A stretch of 64,000 nt of DNA. Origin: Hydractinia symbiolongicarpus (lineage: Eukaryota; Cnidaria; Hydrozoa; Anthoathecata; Hydractiniidae). The position numbers and the translations under genes are program-made. The first letter of the stretch is position 1. Each line of letters opens with the position of its first letter. Positions 13,063 through 26,391 of this stretch are shown here, in pieces. Location: assembly GCF_029227915.1 (NCBI RefSeq), contig NC_079885.1, forward strand, positions 25,917,001-25,981,000, written 5' to 3'. The notes under the pieces were generated by a model that worked only from the letters and a program-made list of their open reading frames with translations, had not been told where the DNA came from and did no database searches.

Positions 13063-14556
13063 TATGGTTTTCGAAGTAAACGCTCCACGAAACGTGCTTC
13101 TACTTTATTTTGCGACAGTATTCGTCGCGAAATAGATGGCGGTAAGTTAGTTGGAGCAGTTTATCGAAATAGCAGTTTATCGAAGATACGATCGGACACT
13201 CATTATTATTAAACAACGTACGGAATTAAAGGCAAGGAGCTAGCATGGTTTACCGACTACTTATTTAATCGAAGTCAGTTAGTAGACATTAACAATTTTC
13301 GATCTAGCTACGAGCCAATTTACTGCGGTGTTCCACAAGGTTCCATTTTGGGACCACTGCTTTTTATAATTTTTTATGATGATTTTGTAGACCATATCTC
13401 AAATTCTAAAGTTATAATGTACGCAGATGACACCGTCATATACGTTGCTCATAAAGATGTTACTAGAATTAAACAACTTCTCGATCAAGGCCTTGAGAGA
13501 CTATCAGTATATTTCCGTGAAAATGAGATAATTATAAATCTAAAAAACGGGAAAACAGAAGTCATGTTGTTCGGAACGGCTAAACGCTTGAAAACACATG
13601 CAAGGCTCTACAAGTTGTATATCAAGAAAATCCGATAAATTTCGTTTCTCAGTATAAGTATCTGGGAACAGTAATCGACAGCAAGTTAATGCTTAATGAC
13701 AACTTCGACCGATCATTTAAAAGCGCCAGCAGCCGTTTACGCCTACTATAAAGATTACGACCGTACCTTACCGCTGAAGCCGCACACAATGTTTTCTCGA
13801 TGAAGATTGTACCTTTAATCACTTATAGTAGTGCATTGAGAATACCTTTCACAATTACACAGCTCAACAAATTAAAATCACTTGAGAACCGTGCTAGATC
13901 GATTGTCCGGAGTGACTCGTCAACCGTAATATTTGTGTACTCGTTAAAAAGTGTCTACTAAATGAACTAACATCTGAACATTTTGACAATTATTTTGTCA
14001 GCCAACAACATGACAATAACACACGAAATAACGGCTGCATTGTCAGGTTACCTCGGGTCAAACTAGAATTCGCCCGGCAGAGTTTCTATTTTGCAGGGGG
14101 TAAACTGTATAATTTCCTGCCACTTGAAATTCGAAAAAATCGATAATATGTCTCTTTTTATGAAGGCGCTCAGAGGGTACCTCTCTGAATAGACGATACC
14201 AGCTATTGGGCGATGTGCACTCTCAGCGGCTATCTTAGTCACTGTGCCGTCCAGTCTGCTTCAAGTTAGGCTAAGTGGAATTAATATTTTGAACTATACC
14301 TATGTCTTAATTAGCTCTCACATCAAGTCGCTTTACACCTTGTCTGCATTCTGTTGCATTTCTAGTTGATCAATTTTTTGTTTGTTTTTATCGTTTTTAC
14401 TTTTTTTACTGTTTTTGCTGCTTTTTTCCATTTTTATTCTCAGACAGAACGGACATTGGTAGCAGTTTTTTTGCATTTATGTATATATGGCAAATTACTG
14501 AAGTCCTCATCCTGTATAAATATTTTTAAATAAATAAATAAATAAATAAACTGGAT
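13063..14556 (+). mobile_element. decayed non-LTR retrotransposon (LINE) reverse transcriptase
   Basis: Starting at 13063 the sequence encodes, with frameshifts, the middle and end of a LINE reverse transcriptase: GFRSKRST and IRREIDGGKLVGAV (13066-13160), a damaged and shortened link, then GVPQGSILGPLLFI (about 13325-13370) and the catalytic MYADDT (13418-13435). Downstream the frame shifts near 13620, giving QYKYLGTVIDSK, then runs through several stops to about 14190. It ends in an (AAAT)n tail at 14528-14550, the usual 3' signature of target-primed integration. The motif style fits the CR1/Jockey group. It is 5'-truncated, internally deleted and not functional. Confidence 0.8.
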
Positions 14557-16819
14557 TTGAACTCTAAACAATGAACTATCTAAGTTCAGCAAATAAAAAT
14601 TTTATTTAGGAAGTATACTTGCTAGCTAGCTAAACCATATTCAAGTATAATGTAACTTGCTCATAAATCAGCACTAATTCTTTTCCAACCTTTATTGTGT
14701 ATTGCTGTTACCAAGATAATTTTTCCTGTATTTTTTACTCGTAAAACAATACAATTTTCCGTACGTTTTCTGTATCTGGAACATAAATTTTCGCTAAAGT
14801 TACTCCATGTTTGGATCGCATAAATTACCGTATTCCTCCCTATAACGCGTTTGCATAATCTGACCATGTATTAGCCAAAAATCACTTAACGATATCAAGG
14901 TATGTTTTGTCTTCTCTCATATCAATAAAACCTGGGGACAAATCAAAAAAACCTGGGGACGAGGGTGTAGAATGTATGTTAAATAACTTTTATTTCGGTT
15001 TTCAGAAACTTTAAACAGAATGTAGTTGAATTTTAAGTAGATAGCGGTATTTTGATCAATTCTCAAGCCTTCGATGACTTTACTGAAAATGTGCTGACAA
15101 AAGCAGAAATTTATTGCTACCATTTTGTTCCTCTTGTGACGTACCATGAGTGTGCCACGTTTGATTCGATTTGGGCAAGCCTATGAAAAGTTATTGCCGG
15201 GAGGAAGGAGGGCTTAAGTTTTGTTTACCTAGCTCTTGACCACTTGATGCCATGCAAAGAAAGACTTATGACTGATTAACGTCACGCTGATGTTTTTTGA
15301 GGTGGCTGGTGTCTTTCAGTAGGATGTGCTCATGCCAGTTCCCAGACACACGGCCATCCTTCGTTAAGACTTTATCGTTATAGTTACGTGATTAACTATT
15401 AGAGAACGTTTTAACAATCCCGAATTTTGCTACATCGAAACACTGCCGATTATTGAGAATTGTTATAAACAACTCCGTCAGGGAGCCACGCGTTTAGCTA
15501 TTAACAAAATAGATCCCACAGATCAAATTTAATATTGCGATACCACTCTGTAAATACTTTTCTTTTTCTTCACACAATAAGATTTAATTCAGCAGATTCA
15601 GACAATAATACGTTTCAGACAGTTTCAATCGATCGGTATATTAGCGCTTTTGCCAATTGGCAAAAACTCCTTCACAAATACACGTGATGTGGGCTTTGAG
15701 AAGATGTATCTTGTTCATAAGGCTATACCATAACTATGCGTGCAATAATTGCAGGCGATTTGCATAAAAATTGCATTTTAAATTGCAATAGCAAGATTGA
15801 TTCATCAGTATATCAAAGAGATACTTTACTAATAATCAAATTAACATATAAACATTAAGTTTTACCAATATTTTTGTTATGCAGTTACAAATTAATAACA
15901 CATAATTTTGAAGTAGCTAAACTATCTTATTAATACAAACACGAGAATTAAATGTAAATCTGTGTAAGTGGTTAGAATGTGTAGCATCTTCTGAAGCACA
16001 TTCTTTTTTGCAATAAAAAAAATATTTTTTGAAATGGTCTCTTTAAACATATTCGAAACGCTAAATTTCTCCTTCCTCGGTTATTTAGAAAAAGAGATAA
16101 AAAAAATAGTTAATCGCAATTTACATTTTTCTCAAGATATCTTGACGGTTAGGAATATATATTTAAGGTTGTTTTGTTCTCAAAAGATCCTTTTTAGAAA
16201 ATAAATCAACGCACCAGAAATTTTAAATATTTAAAGAAATGATAAACCTAAATGAAATTTGTTAATACTTTTTGCAATGGGAACAAAAACAATTATTTTT
16301 AATGTAGAAAGTTACCATTTAAATTTAAATATTAATTGATGCTTTATATACACAAAAATAGATTTTCTTCTTTTAAAGCTCTTTGTGTTGGAGCCACGAC
16401 TCTTTTAGGATGTTTCTACTACAACTATAGGAGAAGTGACAATGTACACAAAGAAACAAAAAAGTTTTTTATTTAGGAAAATATATTTGAATCTTCTTCA
16501 ATTTGCCTTGCTAACCAATAAAAAGATAAGTTAAAAGGACAGAATGTGTGGAAATAATTGTGCCAATGGCTCTTTAATTACAACATATTAATGATGCCCG
16601 GCTGTCGTACAGTTAAATTGCCAATTAGACTAGAAGGAAAATACACATAACTGGATTTTGCATCCAAGATTAAATAAGTGTACCTACAGTTAGTTGAGGA
16701 AAGACATAACTCCCTTACCTGTTTATCATAAATAAAGAAGGTACAGCTTTACCTCAAATTTAGCAATTATGTAAACAAAACTACGTAGAAATTAATCAAT
16801 AAATTATTAAATATTATTG
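14557..16819. other. intergenic, 3' of peroxidase B
   Basis: AT-rich spacer. It contains the inverted copy of the CCCTCGTCCCCAGG repeat (about 14908-14972, with the CCTGGGGAC core twice) and, next to 16820, the 3' flank of peroxidase B, which resembles that of copy A. No gene or RNA was recognised. Confidence 0.4.
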
Positions 16820-19124
16820 TTAGTATCTAGAATATAACCAAGGAGAAACATCCATATCTGGTATACTGCCACATGTTTTTCGTACCGTGGAAGAAGTAAC
16901 AGCTTGCAAAGCCCACGGTTGGATGGATACAATCCCATTCAGTGTGTTGCATAAAACCTTTGACAGTGTCATCTTCCTAATTTCTCTCAATTGAGCAGAG
17001 GTGAAAACACCTGGATTTTCATACCAAAATCGATCACCATCTCTAAATCGCTCGAATTGGATTTTCTGGATACATTGAAATGTGGGACCAAGCATTTTTC
17101 CATTTGTTGGATTCTCCGCAATACCAGCAGCAAAGATGTCGATGTCATTAGGATTGCTGTATACTTTCTGGAAATTCAATACCACATTTGACGGCATAGT
17201 ACCTACCAATTGGGAAAATGAACTGATGGCTGGTAAGTTACATCTTCTTCTCCAAGCCCCATATGTCTGTAATCCATGATCCCGTCCCCTCTGTATGTTC
17301 AAAGCTGTCAGATCTTCTCGCCTATTTTCTCCCAAAGGAACAAACAGTCTTCTTACGATGCCAAAGGCGAAACTTGTATCTACTGGTTGTGATTGATTAG
17401 CCAGTAAGCCAAAGGTTGTTGATTCGATGCCACGTTGTCGAATAGGAACAGTATTTTCAAATGAAGCTTGAAGAGATATATCGTCAAAAGCCTTGTCAAA
17501 GTTGTTGTTAAGTTGGGCCCAGGCGTTTGGTACCAAACTGTGACCAAATCTGAAAGCTGCTGTGGAGAATACGTTAAGAATACTAGGATCAGTATATTGG
17601 TTGTATCCACGGTAAGTGTTTAAATCGACAAGACTTGGTAAGAATTCATTGTAAACGATACGTTGACAAATTGCAATGTTGATTTTTCTTGCTGTTTCAA
17701 AAAGAAATGTTTCACTCCAAGATCTTGTCAGCCTTTTGAGCTGCTTAACAATGTAGTTGTGATTTCGGACAAAGATTGTGTGAAGAGAGTGGAGAACAAT
17801 ATTCTCGTCACCTCTATCGTCACCCACCAAAGAACAACCACCAGGGTTCCCACATTCTGGATCTGTTGCTGGCAATCGTATTGGCATCAAATTTGTTGAG
17901 GTTACTCTGAGTAATCCAGATCCTTTGAAAAAAATAATGAGTTTTAAATATAAATTTATTTAACACTACTTAATATGGAAAATTGAAGCAAAAGGTCAAA
18001 TTCGAGATTAATTATTGAATATTTTTTGTATGTTCATTCAAGTTCCTTTTTAACGTATCTCAACGTAGAAAGACTTAATGACAGATTACAAGGGACTTAC
18101 CATCTAATCTTCTTAATTGTTTGTGAACTTTCAAATCGTTGCTATAAACTTGAGATAGGTCAATATGAGAAGATATTATGTTTATCTGTTCCCGTGTACT
18201 TCTTGGTCTAAATGGAGATTGACACACAGGGAAGGATCTTGCAAGTGAAGAACACGCAGCTCCATTTCGTTTGAATTGAAGTGGAAAGCATGGATAAGTG
18301 AAGGCACTCAGAGAACCACATCTAAAAAAAACGAAAAAGGGATCAAAATTACATTTTCTGATAACTATAATTTTTACTATTTGCTATTGAGAAACGTAAT
18401 GATTAAACCTACCCTGCTGATACATCACAAGTTGGATGTGTTGTATATCCAATATCATGGTCGAGAAACTGTCCAAACGCCATAAACATTGCAGAGAGTC
18501 CTCTTGCACTTTGCCTGTTACGAATTTGTACAGAAAAGACGGCTTCGGAGACTTCGTGAGGTGTAGGAACAGAAGGAAATGTTCCTGGGAATCCTCGTGG
18601 TGTGTCCAAATTAGCAGAGTCTACATAATCCGCGGCTAAGGAGCGAATTAAATGTAGTTTTTATTGTTGTGATATTCAATTTATATTATTTATAGTTTAT
18701 ATTGATGTAACTAAATTGATATACAGCACATTAAATACTTGAGGTTACTTTTTTATTACTTACGTAGAAGTCGAGCTAATGGTGTGTTTGCAGCTCCTTG
18801 CGTTGTCTTGAAAAGGTTATTGCAAGTTCCATCTACTGTTCGAAATGCTGAATTTGATCGGCTATAGAAGTCACAGTAACTGTTGGAAATGGCGGGTCTA
18901 CAATTTGAAAGTGTATTTCCTAGACTTGTAAACGTTCCTAAGAGAAATTAATGCACCATTGGTCAGTAAAGCTGTGTAACGGTCTTAAACGTTTAACAAT
19001 TTACATGAAATTTACATTTGTTCCCTGGGATCAAATATTTAGAACACTTACCGAAGTTTGCAGCAACATGAACAAGCAGCAGTGACAGCACCACTGAAGA
19101 TGTCACCGAAGTTAACAGGATCAT
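16820..19124 (-). CDS. secreted animal haem peroxidase, copy B
   Basis: Five minus-strand exons: 19124-19052, 18937-18764, 18635-18413, 18321-18101, 17922-16820. Each exon has exactly the length of its counterpart in A, C and D (73, 174, 223, 221, 1103 nt); 597 residues. The signal peptide MILLTSVTSSVVLSLLLVHV is close to those of C and D and unlike A. The distal Asp141-His142-Asp143, Arg267, Glu270 and proximal His358 of the haem-peroxidase family are intact, as is NIQRGRDHGL, so an active extracellular H2O2-dependent oxidase is expected; the substrate cannot be read from sequence. Exon 5 differs from D at only about three residues. It diverges from copy C across the centre of the large inverted duplication. 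TATA and CCAAT boxes sit 100 and 133 nt upstream of the ATG. Confidence 0.94.
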
Positions 19125-19215
19125 TTTTTGTTTTTCTTGGGTGCTTCTATAACTGACTTCAGTTTATTCCTAATTGCACTGATAACTCTGTGATGTGAAA
19201 TACGTTATTGAAGCT

Positions 19216-19257
19216 CTATTTATACTAGTTAGATTTCCTGTCAACAATTTCCATTGG
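19216..19257 (-). promoter_or_regulatory. core promoter of peroxidase B (CCAAT and TATA)
   Basis: TATAAATAG at 19224-19216 and CCAAT at 19257-19253 on the minus strand, 33 nt apart and 100 nt before the ATG. A surrounding block of about 65 nt is nearly identical upstream of C and D. Confidence 0.65.
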
Positions 19258-20009
19258 CTCTTTAATCTGATTTCACCAACTGCTTTGTCATTTCTTTCAG
19301 GATGTTGGCGCACTGATAGTTTCCTTGAGACTTAAATCTTTTGTTGTTTGATAGTTCATGCACAAGTAATGCGAAATGACGTTTCAGGATCATTTTGGGA
19401 AATCCACGTCTGTTTCTATTCTTGCTTAAATACGTTTTGTAAATAAAGAATAGTAATCTGTTATATTTTTTAACAGTGAATTTATAGTTTATTATGCTTT
19501 AATTTGATAGTATGCCATGCAAACTCATAATAGCTTTTTAAAATATAATTTTACCTAAATATAACCACATCATAATTTGATTTATAAGGACCGCTTTATA
19601 GAATACACTCATAAAAGATGAGTTTAAAATATCTTAAGATTTCGGCTTAATGTTTTATTTGTTCGCTATAAAAGCATTCGGATCATTGTATTATCAATTG
19701 TGTTCAACAACAGGCATGTTAGTGTTATCTACACTATCTTCTATTTACTGGGAGGTTTTAAGAAGATCTAGACGTCTGTCCTTTATGTTTGATTCTGTGA
19801 AAATAAAGAAGTCATATTGCTGCTGCAATTTTCCTATACTATTATTTAGAAAAATGTGGTGGTGGTAAATGCATAAATTGGTCATATATTGTTTAGAATG
19901 ATTACACAGTAGTAAAAAATTAACCGTACATTTTTGTATACACGTCATATGTCCTATCTCTATGTCTTATGTTTTTCCCATCCGCAATGCCGGTAATAAT
20001 TAAGAAATG

Positions 20010-20820
20010 TTGTGATTAAAAAAATCAATTCAGGTAATTGTTTGCTCATTTAAATTTTGTTGGTTAACCAGACCAATTGAAAAAATGGCAAATGTACTTT
20101 CCTTAATAAAATTTTTTAGCATCTACGTTGGTAGTTTTTCCGTTGCCATAAAGAATCGTACATGATGGTTTATTTTCAACTTGTATAGAAACTATACAAG
20201 TTGAATAGAAAACTTTTAAATATTCGCAAAATGATTTTTTGGTTTGTTATATAACAGAAGCATTCATTATATTATTAATTTTATTCTACAACAGACGTCT
20301 TTTGTACACACTATCTTTCTTGTATTCACAGGGACAGTCTTGATATGAATTGATTTGAATGATTAATCCAAAGCGGCTAGTAACTTTTGGGCTTAAACTA
20401 TGACGCTATTCAGTCATGATGACACTAGTTCATTGTATATAATATGTATAAACGAGCCTATTGTTATTATTCAGTAGTGTCAGTTCCCTTTTTTTATTTC
20501 ATTAGCGATCTTTAATTTTTCATGCTTTTCACAGTAATATGTTTTTGCTGATTTACACAAGGAAGTGATGAAAAATAGGTAGGTTTATGTCATGAACTAT
20601 TTGGAGGGCGCAATTTACAAAATCAGTAAATTCACCTTTTTACCCATTATATCATAAATGACTAAGTTATACCTATTTTTCTTCTAGGCCACCTAACTGT
20701 TCTGTTTATCCATATAGTCGTTAGTAATCAAAAAATAGTAATTACAAATCAATTAAGGTAATTGCTTGCACACACTCCATTAAAATATTGTTGGTTAACC
20801 AGACTAATTACCGTATCTGT
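20010..20820 (+). repeat. two copies of a GGTTAACCAGAC dispersed repeat
   Basis: Copies at about 20010-20095 and 20650-20820 share CAATT-x-AGGTAATTG-TTGC, an ACACA segment and TTGGTTAACCAGAC-AATT. Relatives occur near 10520-10580, 30310-30500 and 40080-40260 (reverse) and at 48260-48460 (forward), so the family also exists outside the peroxidase duplications. Confidence 0.5.
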
Positions 20821-23800
20821 AAATATAGCTTCCTCAATAAAACCTTTCATTTTCCTTGTATTACTTCTCCCGATATGTTGTAGATTCAAAGTGTTTGTTT
20901 GTTGTCCATTACAAATGCAAATCTAGTTGAATAAATATACCATAGATTTGTGATTGTTTGCTATATTTTTATCTAACTTTCGCGGAGTAACATTCACAGA
21001 CACTCAATTGCAAGCACATGATAAAGTTGTGAAATATAGAACAGCGAAAAACTTCAGATGTTAAAACACTTTAGATGTTAAAAGTAACTATATTTTTTAC
21101 TAGAAAATGTATTTTTACAAGTGTATTTGTTACATATAATGAATGTCTTACTTCAATTTAATCAAAATACACTACAGGTGTTGCATGTGCAGTAGATATG
21201 AAATGCACCCACATATATAATCCTCTCTAATCCTCATCGTCTAATAATTTTTTATCGTGATGCCCCATAAAATTTACAGGAAGAACGTAAATATGTTTAG
21301 TGAACCTTAAAATGCATTTGAACATAATTCTACAATAAATAATCTAGTAAAATCCATCAATTTTTTTTGCTGTAACTGGAATGGAATTAAAACCCCTAAG
21401 CTAATGAGAGAGGGTAACATCTCTGAATGAGCTAACTTTCGTTAAAAATGATCCGGTATTGAAGGAACATATGGTTAGAAAAATTATTCCTGAGCACTCT
21501 TACTAAAAAAATAGTTTTAAGTAATCTGCTATGAGTTTTTTTTTTCAGGGCGGAAACCACAATCAGTAATCTTGGCAAACAATATGACGGATGACAGTAA
21601 TTATTCAAGTTACAATTTTTTCTCTAATTAGGCCTTGGTAATTACTTCAAATCATAGAAGTAACCTATTCTATTTGTTACACGCTTTTTTTAATCAAAAC
21701 AAAATTTTAGCAGAGGTTTAATGTTACTTAAAATTCTGTATTGTAGTTGACGTGCTTATTACCCACTCTGTCTTTGTCGCACAAAGGACAAAGGACATAA
21801 ATCAAAATAAAGAAAATGGAAGGAACTATTTAATTACTTAATGTTGAAAAAATATATATCGTGGAGAAGTCGGATTGTGTTTTGATAAGCTTTTGCCCAT
21901 TTCAGTGAACACGGTCCCATTAAATTCTTGTGCAGAATATTCAGTACAAGAGACATATGACACAATAGTTAAATCAGGTCATTAAGACGCGTAACTATCA
22001 AAGAAGCTTCAAAGGCCATGTTTAATTGATCAAGAAAAGTTGACTGCTCTAAGCATTTGTCAAGCAAACGAAAAAAAACGTAATTCAGTGGTGGTCGGTA
22101 AAATTCACAAGCAATTTTAACTATTATTTACTGCTCACAATTCATGTTACGGAAATGTAAAATTATAGACTTTATAGATCTAAATCCTCATATATAATTG
22201 ACGCTATTCTTAGGAAAACAGCATTATAAGTTTTCCCAAAAATACTCATAGAAATGTTAGTTAAAATGATGGGTTTATGTTACGTCAATTCCTCGCGTGA
22301 AAACAATTACACAAAATGTACATTTTCCAATCATTTTTCCTCCATCCACCCTCCTAAGATAATCCGGTGGCGACAAATATGTGGACTGCATGAAAACGCT
22401 AGAAATAGATGAAGATGTAGATCGAACAGATGTGCACTTCTGCATAATCGCTTTTTGCTTGTCCATTTGTGCCACTACTCTTTTTAATGACCCATATGTC
22501 TCCCGTAAAAAAGTGACAGGCAAAAATCTAAGGTATTTGTTTTTCTTTCTTTTTTTTCAATGAAAAAACATGCAGTACTACGGAGACGCCTAACGGCGGC
22601 AAGAAGTTCCGAATACAGTTAGGAAAGGATTGTCTGTCTTGGAAAAGAGAAAATATCTTAATGGCTTTCCTTCTTACGAGGAAAAGACGTGACATGCACA
22701 GAAACGTTTTGTTTATAATGCCAAATTTTGACAAGCAAGATTCCTAAAATTTTAAACGTGTGGCAGTTATAATGTTTTACTCCCATAGGCATATGCCATA
22801 TGCGGAGAAGTACTTACACTTTACTCAGAGGTAATTTTCTTCTATTAGCTTAAAAAAGTTTACCTAGAAAAGTGAGCGAATAAAATACTTTGATAAGCTC
22901 CTTATATAACTTAACAACTACACTCATTGTTAAAGTTGCGAGATATGTGTTTTATTCCTTTTTATACTTTGCTCATTTTCTATTAGCTTACAGAAGATTA
23001 CATAAAAAAATACTTTGTTAAGCCCCTTCATAGCCCCACAACTAGACTCATTTATTAGGGTTTTATTTTTATAGCAGCTAAAACAGGAATCAGACCAGCT
23101 TAACCGTTATGAACGAATATCTCCAAACACTGGTGTAGCTGTCAATTTATATATTTATATATTTATTTCACTAAGGTGTTCAGTTTTTCGAAAGAGTTAT
23201 AAAACCTCACAAGAAACGAAAACATAATTTTGTGAACATCGCAAAGAGAGGGACGACTTTAATTGACATTCTAAATAAATAATAGAGTTGTTTGGCGGAC
23301 GGTGAAACAAGTAACAGATCATGTAGGCTAATAGAAACTTCACGTCCTCAATATTACTTACATTTTAAGTTCTCTTGCTTTACTAAATGCCAAAAAAAAT
23401 TTTAGTTTTTTCACCGAGTTGCCATATTTATAGTATATGCGTAAATTGAAAAAATAATTTTTCCCTGACATTCCGAAATGTAAACATAGGTGATAAAATG
23501 ATTGTGCGAATGTGGAAGTCAGTCTTGGCTGGATATCTTGGCGTTTCATTTTTATAGAAGTTCTTCTTAAAATATAAACATTCGAATGACTATATTTTCA
23601 AAGGAGTTTAGCATTACCATATCGGGTTTTTTCAGTAACATTTTGAGGTATAGGCTTTTGGTTTTCCTTACAACATTCCTAAGGTAGATTTTGATGAGGA
23701 AACACGTAATTATACTTTTCTTTGACATATTGAAGACGAATTAGACATTTATCGATTGTAAAAATAAAAAAAAAATAAAAAAAACAAAACAATGACAACA

Positions 23801-24362
23801 GCAAAGCAATTACGTGAAAAATTCATGTAGTATTTTAAATAATCAAAGTAATGACATGTTAAATGAGATGATAAAAACAGAGCTTATAACCGTGCATATG
23901 GATTAAGTCCTAAGTCAGAAAAAAAAAAGCCCGGATAATTACTATCGTCCGTTATATTGTTTGCCAAATTTATTGATTAACCTATTGCTTTGCTGAGGTC
24001 AATGACAATCTTTTTACTAAGACAGTGTTAATTTTTTACGCTTTTGTTACGAATGACATCAATTCAAGTGCGGGTTGCGTGCCTTCAATAACTTCGGATC
24101 AGAACTCCTTTCATTTATATATAACTTGATCTAAAAAAATCGCGATTACGTAATCAGTTATTGCCGATGCTCTGCTGATCAATTTTAACACCAGGAACAA
24201 AAATTAAAGTATTTTCAAGTGATCACATATTCTCATTGAATATTGAGAGATCCAATTAATTTGAAGTGATTCTTAATCCAACATTATACTAGCACATCGT
24301 TGCCACTAAATACTCCCTGGCTAGCATCTTACACCTGGTCAACTATTACGACAATCATCGTA

Positions 24363-24745
24363 CCCAACGCAACCAACCGCGTCTTTATTTATCATATTTG
24401 ACGTTAGTTCATCATCAACATTTTAAATACGCGGTTTCAATATGTTGTTCACCCCTTTTTCGTTGATGTCAAAAATTAGGGTTGTTTTGACGTGATTTGT
24501 TCAAAAATCACAATTTTTTAAGTTAACACAAAACCTTCCTTTGGAATAAAATTCGTCGGTAAAATTATTCGTCGGCCAAAAATATTCGTTTGTCTTTATT
24601 CCGTCAATTAAAATTTTCATCACCTGCCGACAAATTTGTCCCATTTAACCGACGGATTTTCCAGTGATAAAAGTTGAATGAATTGCAATAGTGATACATT
24701 GTCCTACCCTTTTTCGGTGGCAATCTCAGAAACCTTTATTTTTCC
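24363..24745 (+). repeat. CGTCGG-rich dispersed repeat, copy 1
   Basis: Contains AAAATTCGTCGG, ATTCGTCGGCCAAAAATATTCG and TTTAACCGACGGATTTT, preceded by a TTTATCATATTTGACG segment. It is directly repeated at about 25105-25558 and 34560-34945 and ends next to a CCTACCC-TTTT-CGGTGGCAA block shared with copy 2. Confidence 0.6.
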
Positions 24746-25104
24746 GTCTTTTCTAATCGATTTTTAATTTTGCAAAATGACCTAAAAACAAATTTGATTT
24801 TCTATATTTTTAAATGTGGTTACAGTAGTAGTGGAGCTTAAACTCATTCCCTTTATGGGAACATTCTGCCCCCTTCTCTCCCCCATCCCACAAGTTTTTT
24901 AATGTAACTTTTGATTGAGTTATTCTGAATATTTTATACTTTTGCAATCTGCGCGTAAATAGAGTTGGTTGAAGGGCCTCAGGGCGCAGGAATTGATGCT
25001 ATGTCTAATGCTGCAGTGAGATTAAAAATGGCTTACAATTCTAAGGGTGATGTAAACGTAAACACAAAATTCTTCCCAGCCGCATTCTGTTTTTGAGAAA
25101 ATAT

Positions 25105-25558
25105 CGGTTAAAAATTCGGCGGTCATTAAAATCGTTTTTAAAAGCTTTTGTTTGTGAAAAGTTAATACCAACCGCATCCTAATTTATCATATCTGTCGCT
25201 AGATCGTCATGAACAAAATTTTAATCACGTGATTTTATTATTCTATTGCGTCCATCACTTACGCGCCGTATTTCGTATTTCGTGAAAAAATCCGAATTTT
25301 TGAGGTTAACAAAAAACTTTTTTGGGGGATAAAATTCGTCTGGTAGCAATATTTGTCGGCTAAAAATATCCTATATATTATATTTTCGTTGGTAAAAAGA
25401 TTTCGTCGGTTACATTTTTCGTCACTTGGTAAAACTTCGTCCTGTTTAACCGGCGAAATATTTCACCGATAAGTACTACTGTTATTGGAATGAAAGTTGA
25501 ACTACTTCCATTAGTAATATATTGTCTTACCCTTTTCTGGTGGCAAACAAAAAATTGT
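25105..25558 (+). repeat. CGTCGG-rich dispersed repeat, copy 2
   Basis: Same family and same orientation as 24363-24745, starting at GGCGGTCATTAA and carrying AAAATTCGTC, TTTGTCGGCTAAAAATAT and TTTAACCGGCGAAAT. It sits exactly at the inner edge of the right arm of the inverted duplication and at the left edge of the C-type 9-kb unit. Confidence 0.6.
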
Positions 25559-26391
25559 TTACGTTGTGTACAATGTTCGTCGTAATAGTTGCCCAACTGT
25601 GGGATGTCAGCCAGGGCATTTAGTTGAAACAATATGGCAGTATGTTATTGAATTACTTCAGATAAAAGTATTACATTGGGATCTCTGAATAAGTAATCAG
25701 AATATATGGTCACCTGAAAACAGTTAGTCAGCAGATTGCCAGTAATCGCGATTGTTTATATCAATTTTTAATAAATGAAAGGAATATAAACTTGAACAGT
25801 GAAAACAATTCTGGATCCGAAGTTACCAAAGACACACAATCTGACCCTCCCCACCACAACCCCCACCACACCCAGTCTTAGTTTCTCCCAGTTATGTGGC
25901 GCCTAAAATAGTCTAGTAGGAACAAAGTTTAGCAAAATATAAAAAAAACATAATTATGTTATTCAAGGTAGATTAAACGAAAAGCATTTTTGTGCATTAT
26001 AACTAGAAGAAAAAGTTGTTATTTTTTATGTTTATAACAACAACTATAGAACAAAATAATAATATCTAACCAAAGCCTTTACATTTAAGTTTGTTTAAAT
26101 TCATAAGGATTATATGCCAAGCAGCATATAGTCATTTACTTTCCTCTTGAATCTTTTTACAAAGCGAAATAGTTTCTCTTGATAGCATAAATTTAGTTTT
26201 CATTTTAAATTTTTCTAATGCTAGGAAGAATATATTGTTGTAAAAAGAAATGATGTCATAGGTGAACACTCGAAGTGTCTGTAGTTCCAATACTCCTTTG
26301 CAGAACTTGAATTGATGTAATTGCTAACAAAAACTTATAGTGAAGCGATTAGGGCTATTGACATCAGTACAGCAACAGGTTAATCAATAAA

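Larger units (their letters stand above)
16820..24362 (-). repeat. left arm of large inverted duplication
   Basis: The reverse complement of this stretch aligns, with indels, to 25558-33858 over the whole peroxidase gene, its promoter and 5 kb of upstream sequence. Anchors matched by eye include the promoter block (19230-19320 with 31290-31375), a GTCGCCACCGGATTATCTTA block (22340-22375 with 28690-28710), the GGCAAACAAT block (23933-23975 with 26390-26425) and a CGTCGTAATAGTTG block (24345-24360 with 25575-25590). Confidence 0.75.

Noticed and set aside
14550-14620. tRNA-like T-arm (GGATTTGAACTC, reversed)
   Set aside because: The flanking bases cannot form the T stem, and no D or anticodon arm is present.
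22275-22734. Open frames of 82 and 68 codons on the minus strand in the B arm as a small gene
   Set aside because: The equivalent positions in the C and D units contain stops, frameshifts and a 610-bp interruption, so the frames are not maintained.
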